A stretch of DNA of 6,551 nt from Cryomorphaceae bacterium (GTDB lineage Bacteria > Bacteroidota > Bacteroidia > Flavobacteriales_G > Salibacteraceae): the NCBI GenBank assembly GCA_003564735.1, contig PXEK01000327.1:1-6551 (forward strand). Direction: 5' to 3'. Below are positions 1 through 6,018 of this stretch, one piece after another. The first letter of the stretch is position 1, and each line of letters opens with the position of its first letter. The position numbers and the translations under genes were made by a program. The notes under the pieces are model-generated. The model saw nothing but the letters and a program-made list of their open reading frames with translations, made no database searches and was not told the DNA's origin.

Positions 1-346
1 CCGAACCCAAGGAAAGCATGAGCCGAAAATCTTTCTCAAATTCTTTTTTCTCCTTAAAAAAGGCATCAATACCAATGATGGAAGGGTTGAATTTATTGAG
101 TTGGGCAATTTGCTCACCTATGGTTTCTCTGTCAAAATGTTTAATGTTTACAAGAACTATATCTTTACTTGCCGGAGGATTCTCTCTCAACTCAGTAAAT
201 ACAATATCAGATAATTGAAAGTCTTCAAGAGCTTTACCTACCGGATCCAAAACCTCAAATTGCGCGGGAAGCAAGCTAAGAAAGTAAATGACTGCCAATA
301 TAAAAAGGCTGCATATAACATTATGTAAGTTAAATACGTATTTCAT
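1..346 (-). CDS. CHASE2-domain membrane sensor protein, N-terminal part (runs off the left edge)
   Basis: The minus strand is open from an ATG at 346 to the window edge (115 codons seen, no stop). A more upstream ATG at 354 meets a stop after three codons, so 346 is the start. Residues about 8-28 form one hydrophobic segment, either an uncleaved membrane anchor or a signal sequence. What follows looks like the beginning of a CHASE2 domain: a short amphipathic stretch with LEDFQLSDIVF (40-50), a hydrophobic strand IVLVNI (63-68), an Arg after it (R73), a helix, then the strand PSIIGIDAFF (88-97) and a downstream Asp (D106). CHASE2 is known as an extracytoplasmic sensor domain, usually followed by several membrane helices and sometimes by a kinase, cyclase or other output domain. 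The output part is outside the window, so the signalling role cannot be stated. The gene diverges from the FecR-like gene at 429, which suggests a functional pair. The CHASE2 call rests on pattern recognition, not on a profile search. Confidence 0.72.
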   Translation of the reverse strand, partial: MKYVFNLHNVICSLFILAVIYFLSLLPAQFEVLDPVGKALEDFQLSDIVFTELRENPPASKDIVLVNIKHFDRETIGEQIAQLNKFNPSIIGIDAFFKEKKEFEKDFRLMLSLGS

Positions 347-428
347 AGATTCATAAGGGTTAAAAAAACTCCCGTCAATATTACAACATTTAAAATAAAT
401 AATTTACTTTTACACCAAAATATTAACT
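347..428. promoter_or_regulatory. Divergent intergenic region between CHASE2 and FecR-like genes
   Basis: This 82-bp AT-rich gap must carry the promoters of both outward-reading genes unless they are leaderless. On the plus strand, TACTTTTA at 405-412 differs by one base from the Bacteroidota -7 box TAnnTTTG. It would place transcription start only about 10 bases before the ATG at 429. No convincing TTTG lies 19-21 bases upstream, so this is weak. On the minus strand, TAATATTG (complement of 376-383) also has one mismatch and likewise lacks a good -33 box. Shared regulation of the pair is plausible from the geometry but is not shown. Confidence 0.3.
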
Positions 429-1334
429 ATGAAAACTACACTCACTTTAATTGCAGTTTTATTACTTAATTATTCAGGTATAGCTCAACAAGCATCATTT
501 ACGGTTTTGGCCGCAAAAGGAAGTGCTTTGTCGCAACGTGCAAATAACCCCGATGAATATGTGAACCTTAAAACGGGTACCGAAATTTTTAAGGGAGATA
601 AAATAATCATATCGGATTCCAAAACGTATTTGGGGATTGTAGACAATAAAGGAAACACCATGGAGCTCAAAAAGGCAGGGGTGTACAACTCGGACGAACT
701 GTTGAAAGCTTTGGAAATGAGTAAAGGTAATTTGGCTCAAAAATATATCGATTACTTGGTGAAGGATATGACAAAAGAAAGTGAAGCGGCAGCACACAAT
801 ATGTCTGTAACGGGTGCCGTTGATCGCTCAACCGATGTGCAGCAAATCAATTTATTTATACCTAACGGAGTTGAAACCATGAAAGGAAAAGTTGCTGTTA
901 AGTGGTTGGACGTCACTAAAAGCGGTTCCTATCAGGTAGAATTACTCAATATGTTTGACGAAGTAGTATTGAAGGAAACGGTAGAGGGTTCTCTATGGAA
1001 AACGGATTTATCTAAAATCAACGCTGAAGCGGGAGAACCTTTAAAGCTTAAAGTCACTGCATCTGACGACAAAAATAAGGCTTCCAAACCCGTTGCTTTT
1101 AAATTAAGCGATGAAGCTAAAACAAAAGAAGTGAAAAATCAAGCTCCTGCCGACGCTTCTGTAAAAGTTCCCATATCTGCTGCAAGTAATTTCGTAATTG
1201 GCGGGTATTATCAAAAACAAGGGTTGTACATGAATGCGCTCTACTACTTTAGCAAGGCGAAAGAGGCTGAGCCTGAGGTTGAGACTTATAATAAGGCCTA
1301 CAACGGACTCCTTTACATGATGGGCATGCAATAA
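429..1334 (+). CDS. Secreted FecR-like / Ig-like / TPR-like protein
   Basis: This encodes a 301-residue protein. Residues 1-20 are a Sec signal peptide (Lys at position 2, hydrophobic core LIAVLLL, ending SGIAQ), so the mature protein is predicted to be periplasmic or exported. There is no lipobox Cys. Residues about 22-90 resemble the beta-rich FecR-type domain found in non-receptor contexts: a strand, then LKTGTEIFKGDKIIISDS, then a Gly/Asn turn and MELKKAG. A helical stretch (about 89-120) follows. Residues about 137-226 look like an Ig or fibronectin-like sandwich (VAVKWLDV, YQVELLNMFDEVVLKE, PLKLKVTAS). After a Lys/Ala-rich linker, 250-296 form two helices of TPR type with GLYMNALYYFSKAKEAEP. 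I recognise the architecture, not a named family. The gene stands alone on this strand, diverges from the CHASE2 gene, and converges with the PAP2-like gene. A role as ligand-binding or scaffold partner of the CHASE2 protein is inference. Confidence 0.82.
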   Translation: MKTTLTLIAVLLLNYSGIAQQASFTVLAAKGSALSQRANNPDEYVNLKTGTEIFKGDKIIISDSKTYLGIVDNKGNTMELKKAGVYNSDELLKALEMSKGNLAQKYIDYLVKDMTKESEAAAHNMSVTGAVDRSTDVQQINLFIPNGVETMKGKVAVKWLDVTKSGSYQVELLNMFDEVVLKETVEGSLWKTDLSKINAEAGEPLKLKVTASDDKNKASKPVAFKLSDEAKTKEVKNQAPADASVKVPISAASNFVIGGYYQKQGLYMNALYYFSKAKEAEPEVETYNKAYNGLLYMMGMQ

Positions 1335-1347
1335 AATTATTGCTTTA

Positions 1348-1399
1348 TCGAAAATTGAATACTTCGTGTCTTTAAAATTTACAAAGTATTTTTTGTCGA
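1348..1399 (+). terminator. Possible AT-rich terminator hairpin after the FecR-like gene
   Basis: AATACTT (1358-1364) pairs with AAGTATT (1384-1390), and the descending arm runs straight into a six-T stretch (1389-1394). The outer arms TCGA at 1348-1351 and 1396-1399 can also pair, giving a longer imperfect stem. The loop is about 19 bases but can be shortened by TGT (1367-1369) pairing with ACA (1381-1383). It starts 14 bases after the stop codon of the upstream gene, the right place for a terminator. The low GC content of the stem makes it a weak candidate. Confidence 0.35.
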
Positions 1400-1444
1400 A
1401 GGTCTTCTATCTGTTTTAACCTCTTAATTTTAGCGGAGTGTTAT

Positions 1445-1462
1445 TTTCCATACGTGTGGAAA
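1445..1462. terminator. Short hairpin between convergent genes, possible terminator
   Basis: TTTCCA (1445-1450) pairs with TGGAAA (1457-1462) around the loop TACGTG, in which the first and last bases could add a T-G wobble pair. It lies five bases beyond the stop codon of the minus-strand PAP2-like gene and about 110 bases beyond the end of the plus-strand gene, so it could serve both convergent transcripts. On neither strand is it followed by a clean T run, so an intrinsic terminator is uncertain. Confidence 0.3.
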
Positions 1463-1467
1463 TTTAA

Positions 1468-2085
1468 CTAACCGCCAAAAGCCATCAATAAAACAGCTAT
1501 CGAAATACCCAATCCTGCTCCTGCGATAACTTGAGTCAAACTATGCTCTTTTAATATCAACCTTGCTGAGCCTACAAGCCCCATAGAAATTATTATCAGA
1601 ACCAAATACAAGGTATATTCAACGTTGAATTCTCTCGCCAAAACATAGAAAAAACCAAAAATACCTCCCACCCCAATCATGTGCAAACTGATTTTCCATA
1701 AAAAGTTAATGAAAAATGCCACAGTTAAGGACACCACAGCAATAAGTAGCAAAGAGAGAATAACCCTATTCAAGCCTAACCTGTATAAAAGTATATAGGT
1801 AGAGACGTAAAAAATCAGGGTAATGATGAGCGGTAAATATCGTTCATTTTTTTTTGAAGCTTGATAATCGCTTATTTTACCCGTTTTTACCAAATAAATA
1901 AAAAACAACACGGGAACAACAACTGTATTTATCGCCACTACTGACAAAATGAGGAGTTTAGCATTAGCTGCAAGGCTATACACAAACCAAACATCAACGG
2001 TATAAAACAACAGTAGAATGCCATGCAGAGGCATAAGCATAGGGTGAAAAATAATTGAAAAAAAAAGGGCTGAATGTTTATCCAT
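1468..2085 (-). CDS. PAP2-like integral membrane protein
   Basis: A 205-residue protein made almost entirely of hydrophobic helices (about 8-30, 42-66, 84-102, 107-129, 135-150, 158-172 and 184-203). Three short motifs match a divergent type-2 phosphatidic acid phosphatase (PAP2) site in order. KKNERYLP (78-85) sits where KxxxxxxRP is expected. ISLH (132-135) replaces PSGH but keeps Ser and His. ARLILKEHSLTQ (174-185) keeps the R-x5-H spacing (R175, H181) of SRxxxxxHxxxD, but Gln185 replaces the final Asp. PAP2 enzymes dephosphorylate lipid phosphates or pyrophosphates such as undecaprenyl pyrophosphate. Whether this divergent form is catalytic is unknown. It is the last gene of the minus-strand block, 90 bp after rpoN. 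The ATG at 2085 gives a sensible short N-terminus before the first helix. The gene contains T9 and A9 tracts (sense strand). The fold assignment is fairly secure, the substrate is not. Confidence 0.72.
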   Translation of the reverse strand: MDKHSALFFSIIFHPMLMPLHGILLLFYTVDVWFVYSLAANAKLLILSVVAINTVVVPVLFFIYLVKTGKISDYQASKKNERYLPLIITLIFYVSTYILLYRLGLNRVILSLLLIAVVSLTVAFFINFLWKISLHMIGVGGIFGFFYVLAREFNVEYTLYLVLIIISMGLVGSARLILKEHSLTQVIAGAGLGISIAVLLMAFGG

Positions 2086-2135
2086 AATGTAATCCGCTTG
2101 AATGATTTAGTGTGGGTTTGATGAAAAAACTTTGA

Positions 2136-2166
2136 CCAAGGTAGCTGCTTCAATGTTTATTTCAAA
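2136..2166 (-). promoter_or_regulatory. Candidate Bacteroidota-type promoter for the PAP2-like gene
   Basis: On the minus strand TTTG (complement of 2163-2166) is followed after 19 bases by TACCTTGG (complement of 2136-2143). This fits the Bacteroidota primary-sigma pattern TTTG-N19-21-TAnnTTTG with one mismatch in the -7 box. Transcription would start near 2130, leaving a leader of about 45 bases before the ATG at 2085. If real, the PAP2-like gene can be expressed independently of rpoN. Confidence 0.35.
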
Positions 2167-2175
2167 ACTCAAGAC

Positions 2176-3639
2176 CTACAATACTTTTCTAAGACGCGCC
2201 ACAGGTAAATTCAACTGCTCACGATATTTGGCCACGGTTCTTCGAGCAATATTATAACCCTTTTGTTTAAGTAACTCGGTAAGAGCCTCATCAGTATGCG
2301 GTTTTTGTTTATCCTCAGCATCGATGATATCCTCAAGTATTCGTTTTACCTCACGTGTTGAAACTTCTTCGCCGTCGGCAGTAGTCAAGCTTTCACTAAA
2401 AAAGGTTTTTAGTAAAAATGTACCGTAAGGAGTCTGTACGTACTTACTGTTAACCACCCTTGAAATTGTACTAATGTCCAGGTTCACTTTTTCGGCAATA
2501 TCTTTTAGGATCATGGGGCGTAGTTTAGTTTCATCACCCGTTAAAAAATATTCACCTTGCCTTTCCAAAATAGCCTCCATCGTAACGGTAAGGGTATGCC
2601 TGCGTTGATTAATAGCATCAATAAACCACTTTGCCGAATCGAGTTTTTGTTTTACAAAAAGCAGAGCATCTTTTTGTTGTTTGGTCGCTCCTTTTTTATT
2701 CTTATTATAGGTGTCAAACATCTCCCGATATTGATTGCTTATTTTCAAATCGGGTGCATTTCTTCCATTCAAAGAAAGTTTAAGTTCGTCATCCTCCACT
2801 AAAACGGTAAAATCGGGAACGATATATTCATTCCTATGGGCTGAGTCGCCGGAGCTGTTCCCCGGCTTGGGGTTTAATTTGAGTATTTCATCTACCGCAT
2901 CTTTGAGTTCATCACGGCTAATGTTGAGTTTTTCTTCTATTTTGGAGTAATGCTTCTTTGAGAATTTCACGAACTCTTTATCCAGTATTTCATGGGCTGT
3001 GGTCAAACGTTCACATAAAGGATTGCTCTCCAGTTTTCGGTTCACCTGTAAAAGTAAGCATTCTCTTAAATCTCTTGCTCCTACCCCGGGGGGGTCTAAA
3101 TCTTGGATTATTTCAAGAACCTCTTCCAACTCCTCTTCAGTGGTATTTACATTTTGGGTAAAAGCCAAATCATCAACTATGGCATGAAGCTCTCTACGGA
3201 GATAGCCGGCGTCATCAATATTACCAATTAAGTGCTCAGCTATTTCCTGCTTTTGTGGAGTAAGAGGTCTCAGATTAAGCTGATTTGTGAGTCTTTCGTG
3301 AAAAGATTTTCCACCGCTTAAAGGCACTGCCTTTTCATCATCATCTTTGCCTTTGTTCGACACAGAGTATTTATATGACGGGGTATCGTCATCATCTGAA
3401 TACTCTGAAAAATCGAACTCCTTCTCACTTTCGCTTACTTCGTCATATGCATCGCTGTAATCATCTTGTTCTACTTCCTCTTCTTGGTCAGAACCCTCCT
3501 CCAAAACCGGATTCTTCTCCAGTTCCTCTTTAATACGTTGCTCTATTGCAATGGTGGGCACCTGCAACAACTTCATCAACTGAATTTGTTGCGGAGACAG
3601 TTTTTGCAATAATTTTTGTTCTAACTTTTGACTCAGCAT
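2176..3639 (-). CDS. rpoN: RNA polymerase sigma-54 factor RpoN
   Basis: A 487-residue sigma-54, the alternative sigma factor that directs RNA polymerase to -24/-12 promoters and needs an AAA+ activator to open DNA. All regions are present. Region I (1-46) is Gln/Leu-rich, with LSPQQIQLMKLLQVP and the EELEKNPVLEE motif. Region II (about 47-104) is very rich in Asp and Glu. The core-binding part of region III includes LDPPGVGARDLRECLLLQ (181-198) and LNPKPG (255-260). The DNA-binding helix-turn-helix covers about 378-406 (LKDIAEKVNLDISTISRVVN), and the RpoN box ARRTVAKYRE is at 465-474. Length is close to the usual 470-500. The start at 3639 is supported because region I begins at once, and the nearer upstream ATG (complement of 3644-3646) hits a stop after four codons. 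It follows asnS by 107 bp on the same strand. The leader contains TAATTTAG, one mismatch from a -7 box, without a well-spaced -33 box. No -24/-12 element is visible upstream. Confidence 0.97.
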   Translation of the reverse strand: MLSQKLEQKLLQKLSPQQIQLMKLLQVPTIAIEQRIKEELEKNPVLEEGSDQEEEVEQDDYSDAYDEVSESEKEFDFSEYSDDDDTPSYKYSVSNKGKDDDEKAVPLSGGKSFHERLTNQLNLRPLTPQKQEIAEHLIGNIDDAGYLRRELHAIVDDLAFTQNVNTTEEELEEVLEIIQDLDPPGVGARDLRECLLLQVNRKLESNPLCERLTTAHEILDKEFVKFSKKHYSKIEEKLNISRDELKDAVDEILKLNPKPGNSSGDSAHRNEYIVPDFTVLVEDDELKLSLNGRNAPDLKISNQYREMFDTYNKNKKGATKQQKDALLFVKQKLDSAKWFIDAINQRRHTLTVTMEAILERQGEYFLTGDETKLRPMILKDIAEKVNLDISTISRVVNSKYVQTPYGTFLLKTFFSESLTTADGEEVSTREVKRILEDIIDAEDKQKPHTDEALTELLKQKGYNIARRTVAKYREQLNLPVARLRKVL

Positions 3640-3746
3640 AAGAGCATTTTCAGGATACTAAATTACAATATTTTTCCGTGTGTATGTCCCAAAATGTTAA
3701 ATTGCATTTTAATAAGTCCATTATTCGGTTTTGAAGCTTCCCCCTT

Positions 3747-5189
3747 TTAAAAACGTGCGTTCCCCGGCGTTCGCGGAAAAGCTATCACGTCCCTAATATT
3801 GGACATTCCCGTTACAAAAAGCATTAACCTTTCAAAGCCCAATCCAAAGCCGCTGTGAGGCACGGTACCAAAACGGCGTGTATCTAAATACCAACTCATT
3901 TCGTCTTCAGGGATATTAAAGTCTGTCATTTTTTTCTTCAACACGTCTAAGCGTTCTTCTCTTTGTGAGCCGCCGATAATTTCTCCAATTCCCGGAAAGA
4001 GTACGTCCATTGCCGCCACTGTTTTGTCATCATCGTTTTGCCGCATATAAAACGCTTTGATATTCGCGGGGTAATCGTATATAATCACCGGACATTTAAA
4101 GTGCTTTTCAACTAAGTATCGTTCATGTTCTGATTGTAAGTCTGCTCCCCACTCTTCGATGACGTATTGAAATTTTTTCTTTTTGTTGGGTTTACTATTT
4201 TTCAAAATGTCAATCGCTTCAGTATAGGTTACACGTTTGAAGTCGTTTTGCAAAACGAATTCCATTTTTTCAATTAACCCGCTGCCTGATCGCTCATTCT
4301 TCGGTTTCTTGCTTTCAATATCGGCAAATCGCTTATCCAAAAATTGTAAATCATCTTGGCAGTGCTCCAAAATGTAGTTAATCGTGTATCGCAAAAACTC
4401 TTGGGCTAAGTCCATATTATCATTTAGATCGGCGAAAGCTACCTCAGGCTCAATCATCCAAAACTCGGCAAGGTGCCTTGACGTATTGGAGTTTTCTGTC
4501 CTAAAAGTGGGACCAAAGGTGTAAACCTTGGAAAGAGCCAGGGCGCCTAATTCAGCCTCCAATTGTCCGGATACTGTTAGATTCGTTTCACTTTCAAAAA
4601 AATCCTTTGAGTAGTCAACCCCTCCATCTTCAGTCAAAGGGACGTTTTTCAAATCGAAATTGGTAACTTTAAACATTTCTCCGGCTCCCTCGGCATCAGA
4701 CCCCGTGATAATTGGTGTATGGAGAGAGTTAAACCCTTTTTTATGAAAAAACTCATGAACTGCGAACGACAGCGCATGCCTAATTCGAAATACGGCACTA
4801 AAGGTATTGGTGCGAAATCTCAAGTGAGCAATTTCACGTAAAAACTCCATAGAGTGTTTTTTGGGCTGCAAGGGATAATTATCGGGATCGGCTTCGCCTA
4901 AAATCTCAATATCCCCAGCAGCTACTTCCACTTTTTGCCCCGAGCCTTGCGACTCAATCAAATCTCCTACAACGCTGATAGACGCTCCTGTTGTTATTCT
5001 TTTGAGTGTGTCTTCATCGAACTTTTGAGCGTCCACCACAACTTGAATGTTATGAATGCAGGTACCGTCATTAAGCGCTACAAAGGCAACATTCTTACTT
5101 CCTCTTTTGGTTCTTACCCAACCTTTAACACAAACCGATTCACCGGTTTTTTCGCCTTTCAAAAGTTCTTTAATCTCGGTTCTTTTCAT
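3747..5189 (-). CDS. asnS: Asparaginyl-tRNA synthetase
   Basis: A 480-residue cytoplasmic class IIb aminoacyl-tRNA synthetase that charges tRNA-Asn with asparagine using ATP. The N-terminal OB fold for anticodon binding is at about 15-98 ([24 protein letters not shown], 19-42). The catalytic core shows motif 1 around [11 protein letters not shown] (152-162) and the AsnRS-typical [12 protein letters not shown] (164-175). Motif 2 is [21 protein letters not shown] (229-249), and motif 3 is [15 protein letters not shown] (447-461), followed by [16 protein letters not shown] at the very C-terminus. [14 protein letters not shown] (346-359) and the absence of an AspRS-type GAD insertion separate it from aspartyl-tRNA synthetase. 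E. coli AsnRS has 466 residues, so the length is normal. Slight extra length lies in a Lys-rich part (about 290-340). The ATG at 5189 is the only ATG after the in-frame TAA at 5208-5210. A Bacteroidota -7 box lies upstream. rpoN follows on the same strand. Confidence 0.98.
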   Translation of the reverse strand: MKRTEIKELLKGEKTGESVCVKGWVRTKRGSKNVAFVALNDGTCIHNIQVVVDAQKFDEDTLKRITTGASISVVGDLIESQGSGQKVEVAAGDIEILGEADPDNYPLQPKKHSMEFLREIAHLRFRTNTFSAVFRIRHALSFAVHEFFHKKGFNSLHTPIITGSDAEGAGEMFKVTNFDLKNVPLTEDGGVDYSKDFFESETNLTVSGQLEAELGALALSKVYTFGPTFRTENSNTSRHLAEFWMIEPEVAFADLNDNMDLAQEFLRYTINYILEHCQDDLQFLDKRFADIESKKPKNERSGSGLIEKMEFVLQNDFKRVTYTEAIDILKNSKPNKKKKFQYVIEEWGADLQSEHERYLVEKHFKCPVIIYDYPANIKAFYMRQNDDDKTVAAMDVLFPGIGEIIGGSQREERLDVLKKKMTDFNIPEDEMSWYLDTRRFGTVPHSGFGLGFERLMLFVTGMSNIRDVIAFPRTPGNARF

Positions 5190-5207
5190 GTAAATATGTT
5201 GATGTGA

Positions 5208-5312
5208 TTACGGCAATTCTTGACCTGCAAATGTAGATATTGAAGCCGTTATGCCGATACTCCAAAGACAAAAAATAAAAGCAACAAGAGCATATTTCTT
5301 GGGTCGGTGCAA
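5208..5312 (-). other. Questionable 34-codon hydrophobic open frame upstream of asnS
   Basis: Starting from a TTG at 5312, the minus strand encodes a 34-residue peptide. It has the basic start HRPKK, then a hydrophobic segment from YALVAFIF to about ISTFA, then GQELP and TAA. It reads like a signal peptide or a one-helix membrane peptide. The frame is the same as asnS and is separated from its ATG by the stop and six codons. There is no ATG in the frame, it overlaps the predicted asnS -7 box, and the DNA is T-rich, which alone favours hydrophobic codons. It could be a tiny gene, a remnant, or chance, and I lean to chance. The rest of the 188-bp gap shows nothing else I can support. Confidence 0.15.
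5228..5235 (-). promoter_or_regulatory. Bacteroidota -7 box ahead of asnS
   Basis: The minus strand reads TACATTTG here, an exact match to the Bacteroidota primary-sigma -7 consensus TAnnTTTG. Transcription would start near 5221 and give a leader of about 30 bases before the asnS ATG at 5189, a normal distance. No TTTG is found at the usual 19-21 base spacing. The nearest one (complement of 5263-5266) is about 27 bases away, so the -33 box is missing or weak. Confidence 0.5.
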
Positions 5313-5377
5313 ATTAAAAAAACTTTGGCAAGCGTTTAAACAGGAGACATCAATCGTTGAAATATGAAAAGAGAGGT

Positions 5378-5977
5378 TCAACCACCGGGGTTCAGTAATT
5401 TTTGCATAAAGTCGTCGAAAGGCAATGCCTTTTTATACTGCCTATCGCTATAAATATTTACCATACACTTAACGTACTCAGGTTTTTCGTCAAAACTCAC
5501 CATTTCCAGGTGTACATTACCGTACATCTGGTCAATATTTTGAATGTTTTCATCATAACTGAGTGGAGGCTTGAGGTAGTACATATCCGTACACTTTACT
5601 TTTTCTCCAACCTCCCTGAGTTGCCGTTGGTTATTTTTACGTACATAACCTATTTCTTCTGCTCGGTCCTTTAGTTTATCGAACAAAAAAGAAAATGTAT
5701 CACCCTTAAAAATGGGATTATTTCCAAAATAAAAACCATTCGAAGCCTCAGATTGAAATAACTGAAACTCGAGTGTACCCTGCACACCCTGTTTCTTCAA
5801 CTCATAATTATCATATAAAAGCTTCAAAAACAACTTATCATCACCTGAACGAATCCACTCTCCGTAGTTAAACTTTTCTTTTATACTTCTATTCAGCAAT
5901 TCGCTATGCACAGGCACGTTGTAATGCCCCTCCTGTTTAGTCGGAAATAAACGTTCAATTATTTTCTTCAAATTCAT
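5378..5977 (-). CDS. Conserved-looking hypothetical cytoplasmic protein
   Basis: A 199-residue protein I do not recognise. It has no signal peptide or membrane segment, and begins with a basic amphipathic helix MNLKKIIERLFPTK. The middle alternates charged helices and beta-like stretches: GDDKLFLKLLYDNYELKKQG (45-64), then TLEFQLFQSEASNGFYFGNN (68-87), then a Lys/Arg-rich helix FDKLKDRAEEIGYVRKNNQR (99-118). The C-terminal half has alternating strands (NVHLEMVSF, YVKCMVNIYS) and ends FDDFMQKLLNPGG. The pattern suggests a small alpha/beta domain. It has two Cys, C129 and C171, and no metal-binding cluster or catalytic motif that I can name. It lies between the terminator of the outer-membrane gene and the asnS leader, so it is probably transcribed alone or with its own promoter into asnS. 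No clear promoter is seen upstream. Codon use and composition match the neighbours, supporting a real gene. Confidence 0.75.
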   Translation of the reverse strand: MNLKKIIERLFPTKQEGHYNVPVHSELLNRSIKEKFNYGEWIRSGDDKLFLKLLYDNYELKKQGVQGTLEFQLFQSEASNGFYFGNNPIFKGDTFSFLFDKLKDRAEEIGYVRKNNQRQLREVGEKVKCTDMYYLKPPLSYDENIQNIDQMYGNVHLEMVSFDEKPEYVKCMVNIYSDRQYKKALPFDDFMQKLLNPGG

Positions 5978-5999
5978 AAGGTCTCTATTTGGTTAAGAC

Positions 6000-6018
6000 T
6001 TCATTAGTTTACAATGAA
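6000..6018. repeat. Inverted repeat overlapping the terminator T tract
   Basis: TTCATT (6000-6005) and AATGAA (6013-6018) form a 6-bp stem with a 7-base loop. The repeat lies 23-41 bases upstream of the ATG of the 199-residue protein gene and overlaps the T tract of the terminator. It could be a small operator or an extra hairpin, but it is short and AT-rich and may be chance. Confidence 0.2.

Noticed and set aside
18..218. Plus-strand 66-codon open frame at the left edge
   Set aside because: It lies antisense inside the CHASE2-type coding frame, which has a clear anchor and domain pattern. Its own product shows no family features.
485..1331. Minus-strand open frames antisense to the FecR-like gene
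   Set aside because: They are shadows of a gene with a signal peptide and ordered domains on the other strand, and their products show nothing recognisable.
2557..3187. Plus-strand open frames of 60-80 codons within rpoN
   Set aside because: They are antisense to conserved sigma-54 regions, so conservation of that protein explains the open frames.
3691..3710. AAAATG/CATTTT hairpin between asnS and rpoN, considered as a terminator or attenuator
   Set aside because: Mostly A-T pairs, and no T run follows on the minus strand. It is too weak to call and is expected by chance in such AT-rich DNA.
5249..5293. ATG-started 14-codon hydrophobic frame upstream of asnS (MLLLLLFFVFGVSA)
   Set aside because: Very short and explained by T-rich DNA. 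It overlaps the other questionable frame, which shows that hydrophobic codons come easily here in any frame.
5190..5377. Sigma-54 type -24/-12 promoter, looked for here and in the other intergenic gaps because rpoN is encoded in the window
   Set aside because: TGGCA-like pieces occur (for example at 5325-5329) but none has a GC element at the required spacing.
5356..5382. GTTGAA/TTCAAC inverted repeat at the end of the 199-residue protein gene, considered as a terminator
   Set aside because: Only six pairs around a 15-base loop, overlapping the stop codon and with no T run after it on the minus strand.
5402..5674. Plus-strand 90-codon open frame within the 199-residue protein gene
   Set aside because: The minus-strand frame is longer and its composition fits the neighbours. 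The plus-strand product is a random-looking hydrophobic sequence.
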